In this document: positions 56,028 to 64,000 of the stretch, piece by piece
How the letters are laid out: the number at the start of each line of letters is the position of its first letter
Position numbering within the stretch: the first letter of the stretch is position 1
Origin: Morinoia aosen
Lineage: Eukaryota; Arthropoda; Malacostraca; Amphipoda; Talitridae
Length of the DNA stretch: 64,000 nt
Assembly (NCBI GenBank): GCA_030386875.1
Contig: CM059563.1
Span: forward strand, 35,378,139 to 35,442,138
Direction of reading: 5' to 3'
Program-made: the position numbers and the translations under genes
The notes under the pieces: model-generated
What the model saw: the letters and a program-made list of their open reading frames with translations, nothing else
What the model was told of the DNA's origin: nothing
The model's database searches: none

Positions 56028-57384
56028 GAGTATCTTCCTACTTTAATATATTTTTAATTCTCGAAATCACATTGCATTTCTCAGTACATATTTCATCACT
56101 ATTGCATCATTTCAATGCATTGTACTACTTTTACATCATCTTTAAATTAATTCCTGTCATCTTAATACAGCGAATTGTTCTTCCAATAATTGATCCTTTG
56201 ATCAGTAGTACTTCCTCGTAATCATAATGCAATGATTCTCTTGCAAACAATTTTCCTCTTATTCTCTAACTGCTTGAACGTTGAGTTTTACAGAGGTCTT
56301 CAGCATTACCTTTGGGCAAATTGGAACGCAATTCCCCCCTGCAACATCCTATCAGACGCAACCAGCAAAAACTCAGGTAGCATTACACGACCTACATGTT
56401 GCACAGGATACAGAAGTAATTTAAGGATACTTATGTCTCTTTCGCCAATATATCCACGCAAGAAAAATAAAGGTGATAGTCATTGTACTCGTTACAGGCG
56501 CGCTGGTTACTGAAATTTCAGGCATAGTTACGTTACTAGTTTGGTGTTTAGGTATTACACATTACATTACTGCTCAACTGAGCTTAATGATTGCTCAAGC
56601 GCAAATTTATCCAACCTTCACTGAAACAATACAAAATTACTGGAAACTCTTACAGCAACACTTCGAGAAAATTTGCGCCACTCACTTTAAAAACAGCTCT
56701 CATAACATCTTAAAAACAGCTCATGTCTAGGGGTTATTGAACACACTGCTTGCACTCTGCAAGTACAGCCTAGCTATGTTTGACCTTGACGCCTGCACGC
56801 AGTCTAATGCAAAAAATAACTGACTGGAGAAAAAAACACTACCACTGCTGCTGCACGCTGTCTCTCTCACGCGCAACGAATATCTAGGCTGCAACAGTAC
56901 TGTAACAATTATAACAATTAATTGTTGCTGCGCTACTTATCTTAAATTGTAGGTTTAGTTGTCGTTGTCGACCGATGTCGTTGGAAGCGATGCACCGTTA
57001 CTGCTTCGTCCGCAGCACGAAAACAACGTAGCTGTAGTCGGCTGACACACCTCGTAGATGTAGTTTTAGGTCTGTAGCCACTCTCCGTAGATCACTGAAG
57101 CTCCCTGTCTGTAGATGCCCTCCTTATAATAGATTTCTCGTTGCTCTGGCTGTCTCTGCAGATCCTCTTCTTAGACGATACAATAATTTTCGTCACTATA
57201 CGATCTTCACGGTAGTTCTCTTGATTTCTCTGTAGTTATCAGTTATCTTCTTCTCCGCCTCGTAGATTTGCTGAAATCACCGGATCTTCTTCTTAAACTT
57301 CTGTAGGTTTCTCGCCGAATACTATATCTTCTTCACTTCCTTAAAACCTTCTTATTTTCTGTTACACACGGAGTCGTAAATTCA

Positions 57385-57402
57385 CCACCGACTGTGCCAC
57401 CA
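57385..57402 (-). promoter_or_regulatory. Putative primer-binding site of the LTR element
   Basis: TGGTGGCACAGTCGGTGG on the - strand, immediately after the 5' LTR. The TGG start would pair with a tRNA CCA end; the tRNA is not identified. Confidence 0.6.
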
Positions 57403-57403
57403 A

Positions 57404-57551
57404 TATACAGGCAGACAGAGGTTAGAGATACGCTGGTTACATGCGACGTTGTAGTACAGGTGGGGGCGCGAACCAAATGCGCGGGCCTTAAAGAGCTCAC
57501 CGCTTATAAGACCTCTGAGGTGCTTAGGGTAGGGGGGCATGCTCGCTCGCA
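57404..57551 (-). repeat. LTR, right copy (5' LTR on - strand)
   Basis: Partner of 52,923-53,069. Confidence 0.9.
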
Positions 57552-58388
57552 TACTGTTTCGAATTCGCTGAAGTTCTCCATGTTGTATACGTTGATATAA
57601 ATGAGTCCCTAAGGTTTATTGAGTTTTGGGTGGGCGAAGACTTCACATGGCACTCCGTTTATATTGGTGATGGTCAACAGTGCCTGGCCTTGTCTGTTGT
57701 CTCTGGCCTCGAGTGTGAAGCTCTCCCTTCCACTGGTGGTGATGGATTTGGGCGGAGATCCGGTGGCTGTGCGAATGACGTTTTTCACCAAGTAGGGGTC
57801 TATCTTACGTTTTGTTTCGGGCGTAAACTTCATGGTATAGAAGCGTGTGAAGCCCCGCTGTGGTGGCTGTTCGGTAACATCGAGAGGGACAAATTTGTTC
57901 TTCCTCCTATGTCTCGAACTCTGGGTAACCTTCCCTTGTTCCTCCGGAGGTGACAAATGGGCTGATAGTGCTCGGGTTACTTCCTCAACGGTATTTTCCA
58001 GGTTTTTAATTCTTTCCTCGATGCAGGGGGGGAGGGGTATGTCAGAGTTACTGTCTTCGGTATTCAGTTTTGAGATGTCACGATCTGGTAACACCCTGCT
58101 TATCGATCTAACCAACTGGTTGAGGTTCCTCTCTATGTTGGTAATGCGGTCGGTGATATTTGTTTGGTGCTCTCCATTATAAGCTGTATGGTTCGTTGCC
58201 ATCAGTGAAGATACACACGTAGTTGTACAGACACTTGCCGGCTCGCCTGTCATTTCGGCGATAGGTGTCCTGATAGATTTTACTTCATTTGGCTGGGTCG
58301 TCACTTTTGTTGGCTCCTTCGCTCGCTGCTGCTGTTCCTTCCCGGTGCGTCCCCGGTTAGGCCGCGGGCCTACGCCGCTTCTCCTCAT
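57552..58388 (-). pseudogene. LINE ORF1 module A, first segment
   Basis: ATG at 58,388; the open frame extends slightly upstream without an ATG. The N-terminus is basic and Gln-rich, then a heptad-like segment (ITNIERNLNQLVRSI..., IKNLENTVEEVTRAL, about 58,150-57,990) typical of LINE ORF1 coiled coils, and an RRM-like region (FTPETKRKIDPYLVKNVI... VPCEVFAHPKLN). An in-frame TAG at 57,611-57,609 precedes the LTR element at 57,551. Reading continues at 52,922 across that insertion. Confidence 0.75.
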
Positions 58389-58816
58389 ATTGCCTGGTCC
58401 TCGGGGCACGAGGCCCCCGGGACCAGGGGTGTATGTTTCTTTTTTGCTCGCGATATGCGAGTTTTATTTAAAACTCAAAACACAGGTTCAAGATAAACTT
58501 ACAAAACTAAAAATAAAAGACCCAGATCTTAGTGGGCGCCCCCCCACGTTGGTTCTACTCACAGATAGCAACCTTATAAATAATCCTATGAGTACTTTGC
58601 TATCAGTTTACATATAAGACTATGTAAAGAGTTCAACTCCAGATGGGTATACTAACAGTACCACCACGAGAAGGTGTGGGTGGGCTGGAATACTTGCTAG
58701 GGGCAAGTAATCCTTTTATCATATCCTTATCTATAGATTATTCCCTTCATGATACGTAAATAATAATAACACAGTTCGGCACCAGTAAACGTGTTAAAGG
58801 GAACACGTAAAATTTC
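58389..58816 (-). promoter_or_regulatory. 5' UTR of the chimeric LINE with strong hairpins
   Basis: Near the start codon, CCTGGTCC..CGGGGGC..GCCCCG..GGACCAGG (58,434-58,397) forms a GC-rich hairpin. Near the 5' end ACGTGTT-CCCTTT-AACACGT (58,807-58,788) forms another. The element is apparently full length here, so an internal promoter is expected in this region, but I cannot point to its boxes. Confidence 0.45.
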
Positions 58817-58828
58817 CGCGGCCTTGGA
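58817..58828. repeat. 12-bp target duplication, right copy
   Basis: CGCGGCCTTGGA, identical to 47,215-47,226. Confidence 0.85.
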
Positions 58829-59236
58829 ACGTACTGTCGCACGTTGCACCTCGTCCATCCTATATTCACATGTGGCGGCAAGGAACATCGGTCAAATGTC
58901 AAGATGTAAACTGAGTTGGGCACCAGGGCACCATTAACGGTTTTCTTGGTTCGATACAGCGCTTTCACTTCATACTGCCGCAATTCTTCCAGGAGGCGAT
59001 CATCAGCATAACCAGGATGACTGGCGTACCATATAGTTCCCGTGCTTTCATTGAGACTTCCATGTGGGGTCACTTCCACACCCACGCCAGCCAGATGGCG
59101 AATGCTCAATATGTTGCGGCTATGCTCAGAGTTACTGACCTCCACCAAGAGGCCACCACCGCGAGTCTCTGTGATCTTGGCGGGTCTACCTCCCAGCCCA
59201 TGACACAGGTCACGGTTTGCTATAATGACATCAATG
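58829..59236 (-). pseudogene. L-C LINE ORF1, segment 2: RRM-like region
   Basis: The frame enters at the hAT insertion (59,236) as IDVIIANRDLCHGLGGRP. It runs through LVEVSNSEHSRNILSIRHLAGVGVEVTPHGSLNES (split), GTIWYASHP, ELRQYEVKALYRTKKT and SVYILTFDRCSLPPHV to QYVPRPR, where the 11.6-kb LINE cuts in. These are the RRM-like and following regions of an I-type ORF1; the knuckles come at 47,210. The ATG at 59,307 is in hAT sequence and is not a real start. Confidence 0.8.
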
Positions 59237-59989
59237 TAGTGATGTACCGATGTATCGGTATCGGTATCGGCAGTATCGGCCATTTTTAGTGGTATCGGTA
59301 TTGGCAAAATCCGGCCGATACTTTACCGATACTTTCCAATAATATGTATTTTATCTTTAAAATGACGGTCATAAATCATGAAAGTAAAAGTAAATAACAT
59401 TATAATACCCGTTGTGTGTTTATTTATATATTTATTTGGTGTCCGAATCTTAAGAAACTTAGGTTGTGTGAGTTTGCGGTATCATGGATACCGAATTCTT
59501 CAGTGTAACATTAAAAGATGACGTTTCCATGCATTTAAATATTTGACATTTTATCAGGATAGGTTTTGTTATGATAGGATAGGTTAGCTTAGATTAGGAT
59601 AGGCTAGCTTAGCATAGGTTAGTTTATACTGACAGAATTTTTTCTCGGGTCCACCTAGCTTACCGATGACATTGTCCATGGAATTTCCACTGGTCCTGGC
59701 CGTCCTGCTACTATCTAATAATACCCATGGTTTATTTGGAATCCGCTTCTTCCATTTTTTTTTGTCACGGTCATAAGGAGAGTTATAGTGACCGTATATT
59801 TAAAGTAAGCCAACTGCCGCGCTTGCTGCTGGTTCAGTCATTGCTGGATTGCTCTTTACACGAAATCTAGGTACACTAACACGACCTCTTCTAGTTACGG
59901 TCGATTTCGGTCGAAAAAGCGTATCCTTGTACCGGAATTGTATAATTTTAAGGTTGCTTCTTTTTTCCGGTACAAGGATACGCTTCCGA

Positions 59990-60320
59990 TGGAGATGCAA
60001 GCCTATCTGATTTATTCTTAACAGTTGTACAGTTGTATGCAGTGCACATCATCGTATGTCGGCATGACGTCACGAAATTTTTATAACAGAATGGCCGAAC
60101 ATTGGGGTCGAAGCTTCCGCGCGGGGAACTAATTAGCTTACTCCTCACACTCCTCAGTACGTAATCACGCAGTAAAATGCAACGAACCAACATCCTCTGC
60201 GGACTTAAAAATCTAAGATTCGGCTTCAACTACATGTGACCTCAGAATTTTAGAATCGTTACATATTTTTAAACGAAAACCGGCCCTCAACAATTCTGAT
60301 AGTTCCTACCCATTGTAAAT
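59990..60320 (+). pseudogene. Second Penelope-like GIY-YIG fragment
   Basis: On the + strand, with stops and frameshifts: QCTSSYVGMTSRNF, NRMAEHWGRSFR (about 60,038-60,120), HAVKCNEPTSSADLKI and RILESLHIFKRKPALNN (about 60,245-60,295). Same domain and order as the 40.8-kb fragment but a divergent sequence. Too short and too broken to be active. Confidence 0.7.
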
Positions 60321-60465
60321 TGCAACTAAATAATAATCTTGACGATTTTAGTTTTTCTGAGACATGTTTTAATTTTATTTATATTTTCTTGATTTCCTTT
60401 AATGACTGTATCCAACATTTTGTTTTTTCTTTTATTGCAGACATAATGATTTATACATTTACGAA

Positions 60466-60491
60466 CTGATGATGGATCTGGACTCCGAAAC
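60466..60491 (+). ncRNA. Hammerhead-ribozyme-like core, second copy
   Basis: CTGATGA (60,466-60,472), about 14 nt, then GAAAC (60,487-60,491), downstream of the Penelope-like fragment. The core residues are canonical. The intervening stem is weak (GGA/TCC), and stems I and III are not verified. Confidence 0.45.
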
Positions 60492-60790
60492 GTATTCCAA
60501 TATCACGAAAATGACAATCCTTTTTTTGGAGAAATTATTGTTTGGGTCCACTTTTGGAGCCAGTTGCTCTTATAGCTAGGCTACATTACGTTGCAATACG
60601 ATTAGAAACACATATCTATTGAATGGATTTCATTTTGCTATTTTTCTCAACAACATAGTTAACATAGCAAGAGCATTTCATTTTTCATAATCGAAAATTT
60701 TTTGGTCAATATTTTTATATTACTAGATATATTAGCAAATAATTTTATTATAACCCCCATGAAGAGGTTATAAAGGTTTTATTTTAATAC

Positions 60791-61015
60791 AAGTGTGCAC
60801 GGCCCGCCAAAAATGGGATTCAATACCTTTCAAGAACGAATTTTCAAGATGTAGATGACAAACAAATACAGTATATCCATCCTAAGAGTACTCGTGATGA
60901 AAAATATTCTTGTACTTGCGCACTGGTGAAACTCGTATCACAGATACGGTCATTATAACTATCCTTATGAGCGTGACAGAGAAATGGAAGAAACAGACAC
61001 CAAACAAATAAACCA
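60791..61015 (+). repeat. Dispersed ~150-bp repeat, copy at 60.9 kb, with its terminal motif
   Basis: Begins with GTGCACGGCCCGCCAAAAAT, then GATGACAAACAAATA, then the common core ACTTGCGCACTGGTGAAACT and ACGGTCATTA. Here both parts are contiguous, whereas at 40.08 and 41.56 kb they are separated by the Penelope-like insertion. Confidence 0.7.
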
Positions 61016-61851
61016 AGGGCAAGGGTTTTATTAGGTAGCAGCATGACCCATGGAAATGCCAAGGACAATGTCATCTTAAGCTAGATGGACCCATGGAAAA
61101 ATTCCGTCAACATTATCTAACCTATGCTATCCTTATTCTATGTCGTGACTCGCACCGCCGCAAAGCACGTTCACGACGCGAAGACCTAGCGATCGTCATT
61201 ACATAGTAGCAACTGCGGTTCTTGTATGCCCTACATCACTAATGCGTTGTCCACTGTTGCCAATACGTGGAACGGAAAGTCGGGTAGGTTTAAAATGTTT
61301 ATACAAAGCACACATGCACAAGAACACACAAAGCTCTCCTGACTCGGAGTTCCCCTCCGGTGACAAATCACCATTACTCAAAAACGATTACTTCGGGCAC
61401 AGCTATTCTAAAAATTACTGTATATAATTTAATGTCTTTTAATTATTCAATATGGCCTGAAGGCTTCACAAAAGCGACATGATTAGGAAAAATGCGCAAA
61501 TTACAGCGATCACAACAACCTATCCAATACTACTAACCTACCCTGATAAAATTTCAAACATATCAATGCATGTAGAGGCAATCTTTCAATGTTACACTGA
61601 GGAATTCGGCATCCATGATAGTGCAAACTCAGACATCCTATGTTTCTTAAGAATCGGACACCGAACAAATACATAAACAAACATACAACGGGTATTATTA
61701 GGTTAGATGATTGTAAAAGTATCGGTATCGGTAGTAGTATCGGTCAAAGTATCGGTATTTTCAAGTATCGGAGTATCGGTATCGGTATCGGCCAAAAAAT
61801 GGGTATCGGTATCGGCCAAAAAAATGGTATCTCTACATCACTACATCAATG

Positions 61852-62100
61852 TGTGTCAGAGGTGAGCCGTCGCTAGCTTTAATGTTAAAGATTCTTTTGT
61901 ACTCCGTTGGCAAAATGGGTTACACCAGGCCGGTGGGCGCGGCCTCCTCAAGAAGATGCAATCTTCTGCCACGACGTCGCCCACGGCCTGTCCTATTGGG
62001 TGGACGTCATGGTAGACGAAACAAGGTAGCTGCAAACCAGTCTTTTATGAAATCGAGTCTAATCTCAGTGACGTCAAGGCATCTGACCAATTGCAGCGCT
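61852..62100 (-). pseudogene. L-C LINE ORF1, segment 1: N-terminal part
   Basis: On the - strand the frame that continues across the hAT target site reads LPTEYKRIFNIKASDGSPLTH, preceded by an in-frame TAA (61,922-61,920) and an Arg/Gly-rich stretch (RTGRGRRRGRR). A basic N-terminus is usual for ORF1. The 5' end of L-C is not defined; about 62,100-62,200 is a guess. Confidence 0.6.
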
Positions 62101-62209
62101 TAAATTGCATCTGGCAACACTGCTAACCCGAAATCTGGCATCACTGTTAGCGTTACGCGTACGACAATGTTGCATTCAAATGAAGTGTTAACGAGTCGAG
62201 TGAATCGCT

Positions 62210-62344
62210 ATGTCGGCGCCTCAAGTTAAATTAAAAAAGTGTTCCTTTATTTGGTGTCGGAATAATTCTAAAAATACACCCAAGATATTTCAAAGGTCTT
62301 GTTTTAATTTTGAAGAATGGATTTTGTCCAGTGGAAAGGCTTAG
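62210..62344 (+). CDS. Short ORF with weak THAP-like start (44 aa)
   Basis: ATG at 62,210. The reading KKCSFIWCRNNSKNTPKIF followed by EEWI recalls the C-x4-C, xxP and W of a THAP DNA-binding domain, but the C-terminal C-x2-H half is absent before the stop. It could be a first exon (GTAAGT at 62,375 is a possible donor) or a relic of a P-type transposase. Low confidence. Confidence 0.2.
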   Translation: MSAPQVKLKKCSFIWCRNNSKNTPKIFQRSCFNFEEWILSSGKA

Positions 62345-62689
62345 TTAAATAATCTTAAGTCGAACTTATGTAAGTTATGTTTGCTGGCAGCCATTTTTAA
62401 AAAAACCGACTTCCGAAGAATCCTCACTGCATTTAAGACGCACATTTCATTGGAAAGAGGTGTTGTGCTGTTGTTTTATGATCACAGGAAATTGGAACTA
62501 GAAGGTAAGAAAAAGAATTTTGAACATTATTCGAAAATAATTTTAAAATATTGGCTGATTACTGATTTTTGCATTTGATGAAGTGGCATCTCTCAACCAA
62601 ATCTTTGCCACCAGATACAGTAGTACAGTTCAAATTTGATATGCTAAATACATTAAAAATTGCTGTTGAATTGATTGAAATTGGCTTGA

Positions 62690-63279
62690 GTCTCGCTGAG
62701 CGGCGAAGCCGCTCAGCGAGAATGAAAATATCGATTATAACTGGAATTTGATGCTGATTCCGAATATGCAATTTGTTTTGACCGCTCTCGATTTTTTCGA
62801 TTTTTTTTATTTTTTTTTTGGAAAGGCGGCTAGCAACAACTGAGGTGGTGCCCAAAGAATGCCATGTCCGTACAGGTTGGGTGGAACCCGGCCCTATCCG
62901 GTACTCAGGTCTTCAAGGCATGGTCTGACCATGTTGGGTCGAGAATGGCAGAGTTCGGATCATGAGGTGGTGCAGGCCAAAGTATGCCAAGTCCGACCAG
63001 GTTGGTTCAAGAATGACAGAGCTCGGATCATGAAGTGGTGCAAGCCAAAGTATGCCAAGTCTGACCAGGTTGGGTCGAGAATGGCAGAGTTCGGATCATG
63101 AGGTGGTGCAGGCCAAAAAAAACATTAAAAATGTATAAAAGTTTAAAATTCAAAAAAATCACAAAAAATCGAAAAAATCGAGAGCCGTCGAAACAAATTG
63201 CAGATTCGGAATCAGCATCAAATTCCAGTTATAATCGATATTTTCATTCTCGCTGAGAGGCTTTGCCGCTCAGCGAGAC
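62690..63279. mobile_element. Inverted-repeat element capped by palindromes (590 bp)
   Basis: Each end is itself palindromic: CTCGCTGAGCGG-CGAA-CCGCTCAGCGAG on the left and a near copy on the right. The two ends plus about 90 bp inside (to about 62,815 and from about 63,160) are inverted copies of each other. The interior carries about three direct repeats (62,930-63,115). No ORF and no clear target duplication. Confidence 0.75.
62925..63115 (+). repeat. Tandem repeat, unit about 68 bp
   Basis: Three imperfect copies containing GGTGGTGCAGGCCAAAGTATG and AGTTCGGATCATGA (given in parts), inside the palindrome-capped element. Confidence 0.85.
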
Positions 63280-64000
63280 TTGTTCCTTGAAATTTATAAT
63301 TTAAAGGAAATGATAAAATAGGAATAGGATGTGCTACAATTAAATTCTGATTAATGACCTACTGTTCATGAGTTTTTCATCCCAAAAAGGTAACCTAAAA
63401 TCCTAAATCTTGTGTTAGGGTGCTATCAGCATTCATGGTATTTGAATTTCTGTGTGAATTACTCTGGAAGTAGGATGTGCTGTCAAATTTTACCAGATTT
63501 ATAGTAAAAAATGCACTGGCATTTAAAAATTTTGATCTATGCATTATATTGACATTAGCAAGAAGTAAGTTTAGAACCTACAGTGCTCAGACATGAAAGC
63601 TAGTTTGGAATGCCACATGGTAAAACTTTTTTACAGTATGTTAGATGCAACTTCAGAATAGCTTCTATTTTTCTTGTGTAGCCAATCTTATCTGAAATTT
63701 TCAGATTAACTTGTAATAACTTTCTACCTTATAGCTAAATGTCAAGTGTTTACAAGCAAGATGCAAAATCTTGTTTATGATTTTCCATTGTAAGTGCTAC
63801 TTTTTATGGCAATCACCTTCTTGAAACTGACCCTGTTCTAAGCATACTTAGAAATGCATTTTTAAAGGTACCTGACTTCTAGGCATACCATTCATGGTGT
63901 TCCATTTGCTGCTAAATAATTCCTATATATAAGGTGCAAATTCTTGCTGTTCATCATAATTTTATTATAAGTGCTTCAAAAATCTCATCTGAAGCTACAA
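63280..64000. other. AT-rich stretch, no gene seen
   Basis: No ORF, repeat or signal that I can support up to the end of the window. Confidence 0.5.

Larger units (their letters stand above)
52923..57551 (-). mobile_element. Non-autonomous LTR retrotransposon (4.6 kb) inside LINE ORF1
   Basis: Direct terminal repeats of about 147 bp lie at 52,923-53,069 and 57,404-57,551. On the - strand the 5' LTR is followed one base later by TGGTGGCACAGTCGGTGG, a plausible tRNA primer site starting TGG. The 3' LTR is preceded, 4 nt away, by a polypurine tract AAAGGGGAGAGG (53,085-53,074). LTRs start TGCGAGCGAGC on that strand. The 4.3-kb interior has no gag or pol, only short frames, so it resembles a large non-coding retrotransposon derivative. 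The target duplication could not be resolved. Confidence 0.8.
47227..58816 (-). mobile_element. Chimeric I-type LINE inserted in L-C ORF1
   Basis: A single insertion on the - strand, bounded by one 12-bp target duplication. From 5' to 3': 5' UTR (58,816-58,389), ORF1 module A (58,388-57,552, then 52,922-52,427 after removal of an LTR element), ORF1 module B (52,427-51,333), ORF2 with endonuclease, RT and RNase H (51,340-47,604), 3' UTR with structured motif, and an ATTATTATT tail at 47,227. Two homologous but divergent ORF1 modules in one element with a single duplication suggest a template-switch chimera. Confidence 0.7.
59237..61843. mobile_element. hAT-like foldback element inserted in L-C ORF1
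   Basis: Exact 8-bp target duplication CATCAATG (59,229-59,236 and 61,844-61,851) and terminal inverted repeats TAGTGATGTA / TACATCACTA. Subterminal ATCGGT repeats lie at both ends. Inverted arms (about 59,237-59,720 and 61,025-61,843, diverged and with indels) enclose a Penelope-like fragment and a copy of the dispersed ~150-bp repeat. No transposase ORF. The interior is probably built from later insertions. Confidence 0.85.

Noticed and set aside
55673-56221. 182-aa and neighbouring ORFs in the LTR element interior
   Set aside because: Created by tandem repeats and AT-rich sequence; no gag-pol motif and on the opposite strand to the element.
58747-59307. 186-aa ORF taken as one protein
   Set aside because: Its start lies in the hAT-like inverted repeat and its end in the 5' UTR of the inserted LINE; only 58,829-59,236 is genuine L-C ORF1.

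Overview
This is a transposon-dense, AT-rich stretch of an arthropod nuclear genome, most likely an insect. The evidence is the mix of Ty3/gypsy elements, I-type LINEs with RNase H, Penelope-like GIY-YIG remnants, hAT and mariner-like foldback elements, and tRNA-derived SINEs. I found no convincing host gene, rRNA or tRNA gene. Nearly every long reading frame belongs to a mobile element, and most are broken.

Layout. From 1 to about 8.56 kb lies a gypsy-type retrotransposon on the + strand, with gag, a -1 frameshift site, pol with one in-frame stop, and a small membrane ORF. Its 5' end is outside the window. About 9.96-14.26 kb holds a second, decayed gypsy element on the - strand. About 15-19.3 kb has two SINE copies, an 886-bp block repeated at 43 kb, and a mariner-like transposase fragment. 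Three foldback insertions with 8-bp target duplications lie at 19.66-20.76, 21.27-23.35 and 25.09-25.82 kb. A GACTCC minisatellite sits at 24.3 kb and a LINE fragment at 26-27.1 kb. From 28.4 to 39.4 kb is a near-identical 3.3-kb inverted duplication. Its arms carry the 3' half of an I-type LINE plus 1.5 kb of flank, and its 4.3-kb spacer carries the 5' half of a LINE of the same type. About 39.8-44.6 kb has a second GACTCC array, a Penelope-like fragment, a TA-flanked foldback element and the second copy of the 886-bp block.

From 46.5 to about 62.1 kb is a nest of insertions. The outermost host is the ORF1 of an I-type LINE (called L-C here) on the - strand. A hAT-like element with an 8-bp target duplication splits it at 59,237-61,843. 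An 11.6-kb insertion with a 12-bp target duplication splits it again at 47,227-58,816. That second insertion is a chimeric LINE with two successive ORF1 modules and one ORF2, and it is itself split by a 4.6-kb non-autonomous LTR element (52,923-57,551). The window ends with a palindrome-capped inverted-repeat element (62,690-63,279) and unannotated AT-rich DNA.

The observations most worth following are the chimeric LINE, a crossing (pseudoknot) 3'-UTR fold shared by two LINE families with compensatory changes and a competing hairpin, the large inverted duplication, and the foldback family with matching 8-bp target duplications.
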